From a virus, in the IMG/VR virus record IMGVR_UViG_3300042923_000470, positions 1 to 46,566 of that record: a stretch of 46,566 nucleotides of DNA, one strand, 5' to 3'. The notes below the pieces were generated by a model. The model saw only the letters and a program-made list of their open reading frames with translations. It had not been told where the DNA came from and did no database searches. Every line of letters begins with the position of its first letter. Within the stretch, counting starts at the first letter, position 1. A program made the translations under genes and the position numbers. Below are positions 26,277 through 35,657 of the stretch, in pieces.

Positions 26277-29200
26277 CCTCCCGTACTCTTCTTGTAAGAT
26301 TTTTCTTTTGCTTTACGAGCTTCTCTGATGCCCCCACCGCTTCTTTTAGGTGATGAACCTTCTTCGCTCTCTCTTAATTCTGCTACTGTTGGTAGTGTTT
26401 TACCTGTATCTTGTCTATACTTCTTATACAACGCTTCTAAGTCGTTAAGCTCATCATACGTATTACTTAACTCTGTTGTTGCAGGGTTGACATTAGCTAC
26501 TGCTGAGGGTATTGCTCTAAAGTTGCTTGGCATCTCTGCTCTACCTATTGGTTTGCCTATTATTTGTTCTAGTAAATCTAATGCGTAAGTACCTTTATCT
26601 GTAACCCCTCCAAGAGCCTCGTCCACAGCATAGCCTGTTTTGGGGTCTTTTATTACCCTGTTATCTGTCAGCTCTTCACCTTCAAATTTTTCAATAGGCT
26701 GTCCTGTAAACATTCTCTGATTAGATATCAATTCATAAGGCATTTTTACAACTGGTGAAGAAGAATTAACTAATGTTTGTAAAGGATGCTCTAATATACT
26801 AAAGGCTTCTGATTGTGGTAAACTAACCTTCAACATTTTTACATTACCATCTTTACCTTTATAAAGAGGAATCCACATACCATCTTCTGCATAATCAGGC
26901 GTATTCTCATCATTAAGACCAAATTCTTCTTGACCTCTATTCACAAGTCTATTTAGGTTAGCGTATTCTTTTTGATTCTTCATCATGTTTTTAAGTTGAA
27001 AAGCTGTGTTCTTTTTAGCAAAAGTGTAAAACGGAAATAATCTTCTAAGAAGCGTGTTCTCTATATCGGTTAAATCTGCATAGTCAAATAAACAATACCT
27101 TACAAAATCCCCTGCATCATCAGCACTTTCTAAACCAACTTTACTAAAATTCTGTTTAGCCCATCTCCAAGTTGCGAATCTATTACCATCATCCACAAAC
27201 TGTCCTGCATGGTAGTTCATCTGCATTATTTTCTGAATCCCTTTAGCATCTTTTATCTTACCAGATGCATCTGTTACAATTTCTTTCATCTCATTTCTTA
27301 CTTTAGAATCTGAAACCATACCATCTTTTACGAAGTCTAAAATCTCATCATACAGCTTTGCTTCTTTAGTTGATAACTTTGTTCCTTCTGCTACCTTCTT
27401 CATTATCGTATTTTGGAAAATACCATAATCTTGAAATCCTTTTACTTGATACTTAATTACATCTTGTACTGGTATTCCTGCTAAGTGCATATTTGTAGAT
27501 GCTCCGACATAGTTACGCATATGATATCCCATAGAAAGTAATTTAGAACCTTTCCAGAAACCCATTAACTTATCGTGCCATTTAGCAATTTCTGATATAG
27601 AAGACTTTTTAGCTTTATCAAAAGTCAATAAGTCTGAAACGTGCTTATCCATAACTAAGGCTTGACCTTTTTTAATGTTTTCTCCAAATATTTCTGGAAG
27701 GTCGCTACTGTTTTTAATAAAGTTAAATTTAGTTTTGAAATCATCTATATTTTTTATAACTACTTTACCCTGTGCTTCAAGAGCATTTATATCTGCAACA
27801 GCTTTTACGTTTAGACCATCTACATAATTAATGAGTTCTCCATCTGGTGTAGAGATAGCTTCTCGTAAAATACTTAATTTTTCAACTTGATTTGTGGTTT
27901 TATTAATTGAATCTTGCATAATTTCAAATACATTCTCTTTAAACAGTTGTTGCCCTAAAGCTTTATTTACTCCCCAAGGAGACATTTCATACATACTTTC
28001 CTTAAAGGTACTAGGGCTTCCTTGAAAACCTGTTTCTTTACGCATAACTCCATCTATCTTAGCTTCTGGGTCAAGTGATTTATGTATATATCCTGCTTTA
28101 TTACCTACCTTGATATCATTATCTGTCATTAGTTTTCTTACTTCTGCTTGTATTCCTTTTAGTTCATCAGCACCTTTTACAATCTCGTCTGTTACTGGAA
28201 AGTCTAAAGCCTTCCTAGGTACTTGAATGCTTCTATTTAAAAGGCTTGCTTTATCCCATTGTGGGACTTCTACTCCATCAATCATTGCTGTCTTCGGAAT
28301 AGATTCGCCTGTCTCTCTGGCTAATTTAAGAGCATCTTGAATATCTGTAACAAGTTCTTTATCATCCAATACAATTTTAAAACCTGTTCCTTTAGCTACT
28401 TTTTCTATTCTAAAAGGTTTATCTCCACCTTGCTTTAATCCTACGTCTACAATACCATCTGTGTTACCCTTTACTGAGAACTGGTCGTTAAGATGTTTTA
28501 CTAAACTATTCACATCTTTAGTCGGCATATCCTCTAATAAAAACTCCATACCCTCTTTACCATACTGTCCATTACGAAGCATTTTTGATACTATGTCAGA
28601 GGCTTTGAAAGTATCTGTCTGCTCTGATGCTATATACCTTGCTATCTGCTCTGCTGTTTCTGGTGAGTATTTCTTCTGTAGATTTACTAATTTAGAAGAC
28701 AATTCTTTTTGTTTGAATCCCATACCGCCTGTCATTTCTTTTACTTTTCGGTAAAGGTTTTTTGGAACACCTTTTGTAGAGTCCATTGCTCTTGTTGCTT
28801 GATTTCCTATCTTTGCTAATGATTCTATTGTGTCAGCATTAAGCACTTTCTTAGCTCCTGCCTTTATAATACTGCCTGTGCCTTTTACGACGGGTTTCGC
28901 TAATGCTTTCACACCTCCCATAAGAGCTGTGTCTACAGAGGTGGCTTTTAAGCCCAACTTAGCTCCTTTAATACCATCATCAACCATACCAAAAGGCAGT
29001 ACAAAGTTAAGAGGGTCTAGGGCTATTTCAGTTCCAAGACCTGCCCAGAATCCTACATCCTCTGATTTCTTACCAGTTATTTTTCCAACTATATCCTTAC
29101 CAGATATATCAACTTTACCTGATAAGCCTTTCCACGCGTCTTCAAAAACATTATCTTTCTTGTCTGTATCTATTAACATCGATGCGAAAGCATTTCTAGG

Positions 29201-29467
29201 TCTATCAATTACTTCTAGTAAATCCCTAAAAACACCTTGGTCTTGCTTTAAGTTTAAACCCTTTTCAATAAAGTTTCTATCATCTAATGCTTTTGTAGTG
29301 TCTACTCCAACAGATTTAAACTTTGTTTTATAATTAGCTACTTGATTATAAGGGTACTCTAATTTTGGTGCTTCTGCTTTTTGTGATGTACTGGACACCC
29401 CTTTACGAGCTTGACGAAGTTTACTGCCTGTAGATTTTGTCCTAGCTTCTCTTAGTTTACTAGCCAT
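26273..29467 (-). CDS. Large internal virion (DNA ejection) protein
   Basis: A 1064-residue protein with basic termini (SKLREARTKSTGSKLRQARK; KRSGGGIREARKAK). A recognisable region near 690-850 (LLSMGYHMRNYVGASTN; ENTLLRRLFPFYTFAKKNTA) recurs in very large structural proteins of Gram-positive podoviruses. It is predicted to sit in the capsid and form part of the ejection channel. No lytic transglycosylase motif was found. Position after the tail-hub genes supports a virion role. Confidence 0.75.
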   Translation of the reverse strand: MASKLREARTKSTGSKLRQARKGVSSTSQKAEAPKLEYPYNQVANYKTKFKSVGVDTTKALDDRNFIEKGLNLKQDQGVFRDLLEVIDRPRNAFASMLIDTDKKDNVFEDAWKGLSGKVDISGKDIVGKITGKKSEDVGFWAGLGTEIALDPLNFVLPFGMVDDGIKGAKLGLKATSVDTALMGGVKALAKPVVKGTGSIIKAGAKKVLNADTIESLAKIGNQATRAMDSTKGVPKNLYRKVKEMTGGMGFKQKELSSKLVNLQKKYSPETAEQIARYIASEQTDTFKASDIVSKMLRNGQYGKEGMEFLLEDMPTKDVNSLVKHLNDQFSVKGNTDGIVDVGLKQGGDKPFRIEKVAKGTGFKIVLDDKELVTDIQDALKLARETGESIPKTAMIDGVEVPQWDKASLLNRSIQVPRKALDFPVTDEIVKGADELKGIQAEVRKLMTDNDIKVGNKAGYIHKSLDPEAKIDGVMRKETGFQGSPSTFKESMYEMSPWGVNKALGQQLFKENVFEIMQDSINKTTNQVEKLSILREAISTPDGELINYVDGLNVKAVADINALEAQGKVVIKNIDDFKTKFNFIKNSSDLPEIFGENIKKGQALVMDKHVSDLLTFDKAKKSSISEIAKWHDKLMGFWKGSKLLSMGYHMRNYVGASTNMHLAGIPVQDVIKYQVKGFQDYGIFQNTIMKKVAEGTKLSTKEAKLYDEILDFVKDGMVSDSKVRNEMKEIVTDASGKIKDAKGIQKIMQMNYHAGQFVDDGNRFATWRWAKQNFSKVGLESADDAGDFVRYCLFDYADLTDIENTLLRRLFPFYTFAKKNTAFQLKNMMKNQKEYANLNRLVNRGQEEFGLNDENTPDYAEDGMWIPLYKGKDGNVKMLKVSLPQSEAFSILEHPLQTLVNSSSPVVKMPYELISNQRMFTGQPIEKFEGEELTDNRVIKDPKTGYAVDEALGGVTDKGTYALDLLEQIIGKPIGRAEMPSNFRAIPSAVANVNPATTELSNTYDELNDLEALYKKYRQDTGKTLPTVAELRESEEGSSPKRSGGGIREARKAKEKSYKKSTGG

Positions 29468-29484
29468 CTAAACCCTCCTCTCTA

Positions 29485-30381
29485 TTATTTTTTCTTTTTT
29501 GATAAATTAATGACAGGGAATTTTTCATTAATAACAAATTTCTTAGTAGTAGCTTTTTTAGCAGGTGTTGGATTAACTGCTCTTCTAGCCTCTGATGTTT
29601 TTGAAAGATTGTTTTCATAAGCTGTTTGCATAGCGTTTATCTCTGCATTACTGAATCCAAGACCGCCTAATTCACTACGATATTGGTAATACAATCCATC
29701 TTTTTGGCTATTGTTACTAAAGCCACTGTAAGTCTGTCTAAACCAATCTGCATCTGCTTGTTGTGCGGCTGTCAATTTCTTAGCTGAACTCCCCGAACTT
29801 TTTCTACCAGAACCACCACTACCACCAGAGCCGCCACTTATTGAAGCCATCATCTTCTCATATTCAAATTGCTCTCTAGCAAGTTTGTTCGCCCAATCTT
29901 GTTGTGCTACACTTAATCTCTTATTAAAATCTGAATCTATAAGCCCCTGTGCCTTAGTTAAATTATCTGAATATAACTGGTCTGCATAAGTGTTAGATGC
30001 AGTTCTATACTCATTGCCTTGTGAATCTAATCCTGATTTTTGCTGAGATAAAGTATTATATATATTAGCTAAGTCTGAGTTTCTGCCTAGATTTAGTGAC
30101 TGTTCTCCTAAACCTTGCATACCTCCTGTGATTCCCTTTCCTGCGGTATTGTACTGTGATTGCCTAAACTGGTCGAAATAATCTAAGTCTTTTTTCCTAG
30201 ATTCACTATAAGCATTTTGTTCATACGTTTTTCCTTGTTGAGCTAACGTAGCTAGTTGAGTGTCTAATTGTTTTTGTGCCACTTGTTGTGCATACTCTTT
30301 TGTAGCGTTTATGCCATACTGCTTATTTATATCGTCAAGTGTTAGTGCATTAACTCCTAAACTATTTGTGTAATCTGCCAT
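29485..30381 (-). CDS. Putative internal virion/ejection protein, Gly/Ser-linker containing
   Basis: A 298-residue, Gln- and Asn-rich helical protein with a flexible linker near residue 185-200 (SGGSGGSGGSGRKSSGSS). The N-terminal half (YAQQVAQKQLDTQLATLAQQ) is predicted coiled coil. The position just upstream of the large internal virion protein suggests a partner in the ejectosome. No firm family assignment. Confidence 0.6.
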   Translation of the reverse strand: MADYTNSLGVNALTLDDINKQYGINATKEYAQQVAQKQLDTQLATLAQQGKTYEQNAYSESRKKDLDYFDQFRQSQYNTAGKGITGGMQGLGEQSLNLGRNSDLANIYNTLSQQKSGLDSQGNEYRTASNTYADQLYSDNLTKAQGLIDSDFNKRLSVAQQDWANKLAREQFEYEKMMASISGGSGGSGGSGRKSSGSSAKKLTAAQQADADWFRQTYSGFSNNSQKDGLYYQYRSELGGLGFSNAEINAMQTAYENNLSKTSEARRAVNPTPAKKATTKKFVINEKFPVINLSKKKK

Positions 30382-30397
30382 CTAAATCCCTCCTTTC

Positions 30398-31030
30398 TTA
30401 AACTCCAAAAGCATTCCATAATAGTCTATAATTCGGACCATTAGGTACGCCTCCAAAATGCACAAACCTCACTGAATCCCTTCCATTTACTCCATTTAAT
30501 ACGTAATTCATAGCCCCAGAACTTATCCAACTTTGATGCCCCATAGCACATATTGAACCTGAGACATTGTAGCATGCCTCAATAAAAGGTTCAGGAAAAG
30601 CAATAGTATAATCCAATGAGCCTGTTGTAGTTATAAAATCATAAACACCCCATTGAAAAAGTAACCCATCTATAACTTTATAACCTGTGCCTCCTGAAAA
30701 TTTACTATCAATCTTCGTATCTAATACATCTTTTAATGCGTTTTTTTCTGTAATAATTTTTGTGTCTAGTAAATTATATTCTGCATCTAATCTAGCCTTC
30801 AACGTAGAGTAAGTAATAAGTCCATTTGCATTAACTCTTGCTTGGGCAGACTCTACACTTGAGTCTCCATTTACTATTATTGTATTTAACTGCGTTTGTA
30901 CACTTGTTGCTTTATCATCTATGTCATTTATGGCAACTTTAAATACATCTCTATCCCTGTTGTAATCTAATGCATAAACTTTATCTCCATCTGAATATGT
31001 TTGCAAACTTGCCTCTGGTATCTTAGCCAT
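30398..31030 (-). CDS. Tail fibre protein with gp53-like C-terminal domain
   Basis: The 210 residues comprise a helical stalk (about 35-115) and a C-terminal beta domain from about 117 (YKVIDGLLFQWGVYDF ... YTIAFPEPF) that resembles the gp53-like tip of tail fibres. The stalk is too short for a long fibre, so it may be a short receptor-binding or adaptor fibre. Confidence 0.65.
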   Translation of the reverse strand: MAKIPEASLQTYSDGDKVYALDYNRDRDVFKVAINDIDDKATSVQTQLNTIIVNGDSSVESAQARVNANGLITYSTLKARLDAEYNLLDTKIITEKNALKDVLDTKIDSKFSGGTGYKVIDGLLFQWGVYDFITTTGSLDYTIAFPEPFIEACYNVSGSICAMGHQSWISSGAMNYVLNGVNGRDSVRFVHFGGVPNGPNYRLLWNAFGV

Positions 31031-31041
31031 CTAATCACCTC

Positions 31042-33045
31042 CTATACTCTAGGCTTACTAATTTTGGCTGTTAAACCATATCCTAGTAGACCTGTCGAAC
31101 TAGCTTCATTTTGTATTACTCTGAACTTTACTCTATGTCCTGTGCCACTAAGCCTTACTATATGTTTACTGCCTTCTCTTGCACCTAGTTGAGAATTACT
31201 TAACTCCCATGTTCCGAAAGATGTAGAAGAACCAAGTAATATAGAAGCCGTATCGTCTACTCCACCTAATGTATAAATAACCTCGTTGTTTACTATAGAC
31301 ACTTCATATTCTTCTGGTGTGATAACTGCATGATCGTCAATATAGATGTAAAGTTTTAATTTAATATCATCATCAGGAGAATGTTGGAAGCTGAAATAAA
31401 TTTCCTTTGGTTTCTTTCTATGGTAAGGAAGTCCACAGTCTTGACTTTTTGACTCCCATATGGTATCATACATCAAACCATCGTCGCTAAATAACGTTTC
31501 ATCAAAAACATAAATATCTCCTGTTGTACTGTTCTGTGCGTACATTTCACCATTAAAAGTATATATCCTTTCAAAATTCATCTTTTCAGAAGTATCTACT
31601 ACCCAAGCTTCTAAGTCTTGGTGGTAGTACCTAAACCTCTTTTTTTCATTAGGATATACTAGGTGGTATTGGTTATCATATTGAATAGCACTTGCATTTT
31701 TATCTTTTGTAATTAAATTTTTTATTTTAGAGTCTATAGGTTCTACATTAAGCCTGTTGTCATTATTATACAATGATTTTAATTTAAACACGCCTTCTCT
31801 TGATAAAAAGAATACGTAATTACCTACTGCCCTTGCTGAAAAAGGTGCTATACAACCAATACTTGTGTTGATAGACTTCTTACTAAAGTTGGTAGGGTTT
31901 GTGCCTGACAAACTCCAAATATTATCTTCTGTAAAAACTACAAGCACTTCATAAAATTTAACTATGGATGTTACTTTAGCTTGTTTTATATCCGAGAATG
32001 TTAAGCTGTTAAGAGCAGGTATGTAGTTAGGCTTATATACATCTGATACATACATAGCATTTTGATTTGTGCTGTCTCCGAATAAAATCAGCTGTTCATA
32101 GTACATCATAATTCTATTACAAGTGTTAATCGTACTATAGTCAACTTCTTTGTTTTCGTCTTGTGCCGAAGATTTATAATCTGCTAATATATATATTTTA
32201 TGGTTTAAAGTCTCTGTGTCTCCTGTGGGTCTTATCGTTGTACGTATATCATAGAAGCCTACTTCTGATGGCATGAATCCCCAATCTGTAGTAGTACCAA
32301 AATCCACTCCCATACTCCACTCTGCTACTCCCACTTTCCTGTACTCCCATTTTATATCGACTACCATAGAGCTAGGTTTACTGTAAATGGCTTTAAACGT
32401 AGTCTGCGTACTTACTACACCTATAGCTTTATCCGCTATAATACCTTCATTAATCAATACAGAACCAGACCCTATTGCTATATACTCGTTAGGATTTGTA
32501 GCTAAAGCATTTACACCTACTTTTATTACCTCTGTAGCTGTCGGTTTGTAAGGCTTAATCTCTTTTAAATCAGTACCATCATACTCTAATAGCCTTGTGC
32601 CTGTTGCAAAGAACATAATATCACCGTACTGAACTGCTTCTATAGGTCTAGTATTTTGAAATACATATGCTGAATCTGCTGTATGAGTATCTGTAGTTTG
32701 GTTATACGTTTTAACATCTAACTTCACATACGTTTCTGGAACACCTTCTACGGTCTCTACGCTTTTATATAGGCTTCCATTACAAGCAATTAAGTTATGT
32801 ACTATATTATTTAGACCATAATATTTAAAGTAGCCTTGTGGCTTCGTTTTTTCCATATTGATATACTTTTTAAAACCATGTCTCTTCTTAGCCCCGCCAC
32901 CAAATTCTAAGTTAGCATTTTGTAAGAGTCTCCACTCATTATCTTGTAGGCTTTCTTCTGGGTCTACTGAGTTCATACCTCCTGAGAAATTAGTGAATGA
33001 AAAGAACTGTTTAGCTGAACCAAATTTATACGTTTGTCTTGCCAT
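31042..33045 (-). CDS. Tail hub/nozzle protein (stabilisation-type beta-propeller)
   Basis: The start MARQTYKFG at 33045, two bases after the preceding stop and with GGGGGTTGG upstream, is preferred to an upstream in-frame ATG inside the previous gene. The 667-residue protein opens with FTNFSGGMNSVDPEESLQDNEW, typical of podovirus tail tubular/nozzle proteins, followed by beta-propeller-like repeats and a C-terminal beta domain. It would seal the portal and form the tail tube. Confidence 0.75.
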   Translation of the reverse strand: MARQTYKFGSAKQFFSFTNFSGGMNSVDPEESLQDNEWRLLQNANLEFGGGAKKRHGFKKYINMEKTKPQGYFKYYGLNNIVHNLIACNGSLYKSVETVEGVPETYVKLDVKTYNQTTDTHTADSAYVFQNTRPIEAVQYGDIMFFATGTRLLEYDGTDLKEIKPYKPTATEVIKVGVNALATNPNEYIAIGSGSVLINEGIIADKAIGVVSTQTTFKAIYSKPSSMVVDIKWEYRKVGVAEWSMGVDFGTTTDWGFMPSEVGFYDIRTTIRPTGDTETLNHKIYILADYKSSAQDENKEVDYSTINTCNRIMMYYEQLILFGDSTNQNAMYVSDVYKPNYIPALNSLTFSDIKQAKVTSIVKFYEVLVVFTEDNIWSLSGTNPTNFSKKSINTSIGCIAPFSARAVGNYVFFLSREGVFKLKSLYNNDNRLNVEPIDSKIKNLITKDKNASAIQYDNQYHLVYPNEKKRFRYYHQDLEAWVVDTSEKMNFERIYTFNGEMYAQNSTTGDIYVFDETLFSDDGLMYDTIWESKSQDCGLPYHRKKPKEIYFSFQHSPDDDIKLKLYIYIDDHAVITPEEYEVSIVNNEVIYTLGGVDDTASILLGSSTSFGTWELSNSQLGAREGSKHIVRLSGTGHRVKFRVIQNEASSTGLLGYGLTAKISKPRV

Positions 33046-33046
33046 A

Positions 33047-33424
33047 TTACCAACCCCCAGTGTAAGGAGAAGCACTAAAATCATTATAAATAATGCGATC
33101 TGTTGGTGCATATGCTTCTGGGATTACATAATTGGATTTAAAAGCATTTAGATTAGTAGCAAACCTACTTTGCCATTGGTTTGCTTCCTCTAAAGAAGCA
33201 TCATTTTGTTTAACTCTACCCGATGCAAATACGGCTAACAAAGACCTTTGATATGTTTCTGGTATAGCTAGGTAGTAATCATCTACTTCTGTAAATGGAA
33301 AGTTAGCAGGGCATTGTGTGTTTATCTCAGCTATTGCATCATTTATATATTCAAGTATCTGTGGGTAAGGCAGAACTTCGTCTGTTTGGTAAATTACTAA
33401 ATTTATTAATGTCTTTATCTCCAT
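33047..33424 (-). CDS. Head-tail adaptor-like protein
   Basis: ATG 33424 has AGGAGGAG five bases upstream and is preferred to an in-frame ATG 18 bases earlier. The 125-residue helical protein (MEIKTLINLVIYQTDEVLPY ... QSRFATNLNAFK) matches gp6-like adaptors in size and position between capsid and tail hub genes. The family call is from position and pattern. Confidence 0.6.
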   Translation of the reverse strand: MEIKTLINLVIYQTDEVLPYPQILEYINDAIAEINTQCPANFPFTEVDDYYLAIPETYQRSLLAVFASGRVKQNDASLEEANQWQSRFATNLNAFKSNYVIPEAYAPTDRIIYNDFSASPYTGGW

Positions 33425-33440
33425 ATACTCTCCTCCTATC

Positions 33441-33479
33441 ATTAAAAATAATAGGCATAGCTTTTACCCTATGCCTATT
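33441..33479 (-). terminator. Terminator downstream of the capsid genes
   Basis: On the minus strand, a perfect 11-bp stem (AATAGGCATAG / CTATGCCTATT, loop 8 nt) is followed by ATTTTTAAT. The short U-run suggests partial termination, which would make capsid transcripts more abundant than tail transcripts. Confidence 0.75.
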
Positions 33480-33486
33480 CATATTA

Positions 33487-33780
33487 TTATTCTATTGCGT
33501 TGATTATCTCCATAATTCTGTTAGCATGAATTTCTGGCACTTTGTAGGGTTGACCATCAACTTTAACTCCGACAGTAACTCCATTTACATCTAAGTAAAA
33601 TGGGTCGCCTATCTTTCCTGCTAAAGCTTTTGGTATTCTTACCTCTACCATTTTACCTGCCAAAGCTTCTTTTACCCCTAAAGCTAACTCAGCATTTAAC
33701 TGAGAAGCTGACTTCTTACCCGCCTTTAAAGGTGTTTCTGGACTTTCTGTTACACTTGCACTTGTGTTTATATTAGCCAA
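33487..33780 (-). CDS. Small head protein, 97 aa, unknown (possible decoration protein)
   Basis: Encoded just after the major capsid gene. The N-terminus is Ser/Thr/Pro-rich and flexible (INTSASVTESPETPL), the rest a compact alpha/beta domain (VRIPKALAGKIGDPFYLDVN, VTVGVKVDGQPYKV). The position suits a decoration or cement protein, but the sequence is not diagnostic. Confidence 0.65.
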   Translation of the reverse strand: MANINTSASVTESPETPLKAGKKSASQLNAELALGVKEALAGKMVEVRIPKALAGKIGDPFYLDVNGVTVGVKVDGQPYKVPEIHANRIMEIINAIE

Positions 33781-33796
33781 ATATTATTCCCCCTTA

Positions 33797-34756
33797 TTAT
33801 CCTTGTGTTGGAACTGATTGATAATCATAAATTGCAAGCGGTGTTAATACTTTAACAGCATAACCGTTTACTTTCCAACCAACAGATTGTCTTTGATTAA
33901 GTGCATCGTCAGTACCTGCTGAACCTAATCCTTTTTTGATAACTTGAACATTACCGTTAGCTTCTAATTCAATATCTCCATAAGCTTCGTCACCTAATAC
34001 TAAAGAGTGATGAACCATTACAGCAGGAGTGTTAGTATTTACAGCAGATTTAGCATTTAAAACTTCCATGAATCGTAGGTCGTAAATGTCTGCAACCATA
34101 TTCTCTTTCAACGGTGCGTTAGTGTTACCATATTGCATATACTTCTCTAGTTTTGCATCGTCCATCAAATCAAACATAACAGATGGTGAAACTAAACAAA
34201 GGTATTTACCGATTCCTCTTACTGGTTTGATGTGGTTTTTCTTCATAGCCAAAGCTATCTTTCTAAACTCATCAATCTTAGGAATTTCAACAGCTGTTAA
34301 TAAATTAACATTCGCTTTCAGACCTGCAAAGTAAGAACTAGCACCTGCAATCATTGCATCCCTTGCGATAATATCTAATGATTCTTGTGCTTGGTAACCA
34401 AGTTCAATAGTGTATTCTGTAATAACATCATCTAGTTGCTGTACATCCACTTTATCAGTGAAGAACATTACATCACCATATTGTGCAATGGTAGCAGTAA
34501 TACTAGACCCACTTGCGAACTTACCATCAGGTGTAACACCCTCAGTAAGTGGAGTTGTGTTTGGTGTTAATTTTACGAAACGTCTAAAGTTAATAGTGTC
34601 GCCATAATTCTTAGGTAATTTTTTCTTCTTTGCAAATTTTCTGTGATGGAAGTCAGTTTGTCTTAACATTGTTAAAAGGACTTTATCGTAGAAAGCATCA
34701 GGCTTCAAACCTGTTCCTGTTGCGTTAATTGCAGTAATAGTATTCATATTTGCCAT
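33797..34756 (-). CDS. Major capsid protein (N4-gp56 family)
   Basis: The 319-residue protein matches the N4 gp56-type HK97-fold capsid family: LLTMLRQTDFHHRKFAKKKK, GDTINFRRF, TEGVTPDGKF, QYGDVMFFTDKVD and the C-terminal YDLRFMEVLNAKSAV. The MANMNT start with AAGGGGGAATGTAAA upstream is clear. It follows the scaffold gene. Confidence 0.9.
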   Translation of the reverse strand: MANMNTITAINATGTGLKPDAFYDKVLLTMLRQTDFHHRKFAKKKKLPKNYGDTINFRRFVKLTPNTTPLTEGVTPDGKFASGSSITATIAQYGDVMFFTDKVDVQQLDDVITEYTIELGYQAQESLDIIARDAMIAGASSYFAGLKANVNLLTAVEIPKIDEFRKIALAMKKNHIKPVRGIGKYLCLVSPSVMFDLMDDAKLEKYMQYGNTNAPLKENMVADIYDLRFMEVLNAKSAVNTNTPAVMVHHSLVLGDEAYGDIELEANGNVQVIKKGLGSAGTDDALNQRQSVGWKVNGYAVKVLTPLAIYDYQSVPTQG

Positions 34757-34774
34757 TTTACATTCCCCCTTGGA

Positions 34775-35491
34775 TTAAAGAACGTTGAATCTCTTTAGGG
34801 CATCCTCCACATCAGCATCCACGTTATAACTCGTATCCGTTTCTATACCTCCATGTGGAATACCTGTAGTCTCCATACGTTTCTTTTTAGTATCTAATCT
34901 TTTTTGTAACTCAGACTCTAATACTTTATCGAAATTAAAACCTTTATAAACTGCTTGAATATCAGCCACTTGCATTAAATCGATATTTGCTTCGTTACAT
35001 TGTTTAAAGAAGTCTTGGACTTCGTATGCTCCCAAACCTAGGTTCTCAACTGCTGTACCCATTCTGGTATTGAAGCTCTCTTTTTCTCTTTGTGTTTCTA
35101 ATTGTTCTAGCCTTGACTGTAATTGTAAGAACTCAGGTGTAGTACCTTGTGCTTCTGCTTGCTCTTCTAGTAGTTTATTCTCATAAAACTCAACTACTTC
35201 CTCAGTGCTTTTTCCACTAGTCTCAGCGATCTTTTCAATAAGTTGTTCGTATCTACTCAGCTCTTGTGTACGCTTAAACAAATTGTCATTTTCTTGTCTC
35301 ATTCGTTTAAAAGCATTTTCCTCTTTGGTAGGTTCTTCTTCGGTTTCTTCTTCCTCTTCAACTTCTGTTTCTTGTTCAGGCTCAGTATCCTCTTCTGGAA
35401 GGTCTGTTTCCTCAACTTCGTCAACTTCGGTTTCATCAACCTCTACCTCAAACTCTGCTTGTACTTCTTCTAAAATTTCATTAATATCCAT
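34775..35491 (-). CDS. Capsid scaffolding protein
   Basis: The 238-residue protein has a very acidic N-terminal third (Glu/Asp-rich: EEVQAEFEVEVDETEVDE) and a helical coiled-coil remainder (LQSRLEQLETQREKESFN) ending in a short tail. Composition, length and position directly before the major capsid gene are typical of scaffold proteins. No protease motif is seen. Confidence 0.8.
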   Translation of the reverse strand: MDINEILEEVQAEFEVEVDETEVDEVEETDLPEEDTEPEQETEVEEEEETEEEPTKEENAFKRMRQENDNLFKRTQELSRYEQLIEKIAETSGKSTEEVVEFYENKLLEEQAEAQGTTPEFLQLQSRLEQLETQREKESFNTRMGTAVENLGLGAYEVQDFFKQCNEANIDLMQVADIQAVYKGFNFDKVLESELQKRLDTKKKRMETTGIPHGGIETDTSYNVDADVEDALKRFNVL

Positions 35492-35627
35492 AAAATCATC
35501 TCCTCCATATCGCCCTTGAGTACGTTAACAGTTGGCGAATTGTTAACGGTATGTTATAAGGATTGGCTCTCACCATTATGAGCTTCGGACACTCACCCTT
35601 AAAAATAGACATAAATACCCTACTTAT
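35492..35627 (-). promoter_or_regulatory. Structured 5' leader of the scaffold/capsid transcript
   Basis: Starting at the promoter, about 130 nt of untranslated leader contain an 8-bp inverted repeat CGTTAACA/TGTTAACG (35523-35548, loop 10 nt) and a second stem around 35560-35585. AGGAG lies directly before the scaffold ATG. It may stabilise the mRNA or allow feedback; the leader matches no riboswitch class that I recognise. Confidence 0.5.
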
Positions 35628-35656
35628 ATTATACCACACTTTTCGCCATTTGTCAA
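35628..35656 (-). promoter_or_regulatory. Consensus sigma-A promoter for capsid genes
   Basis: On the minus strand TTGACA (35651-35656) and TATAAT (35628-35633) are spaced by 17 bases. It lies immediately after the portal stop codon, so capsid genes have an internal housekeeping promoter in addition to readthrough from terminase/portal. Confidence 0.85.
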
Positions 35657-35657
35657 G

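Noticed and set aside
35205-35519. Ser-rich rightward frame opposite the scaffold gene
   Set aside because: Poly-Ser arises from the antisense of the Glu-rich scaffold sequence; no ribosome site.
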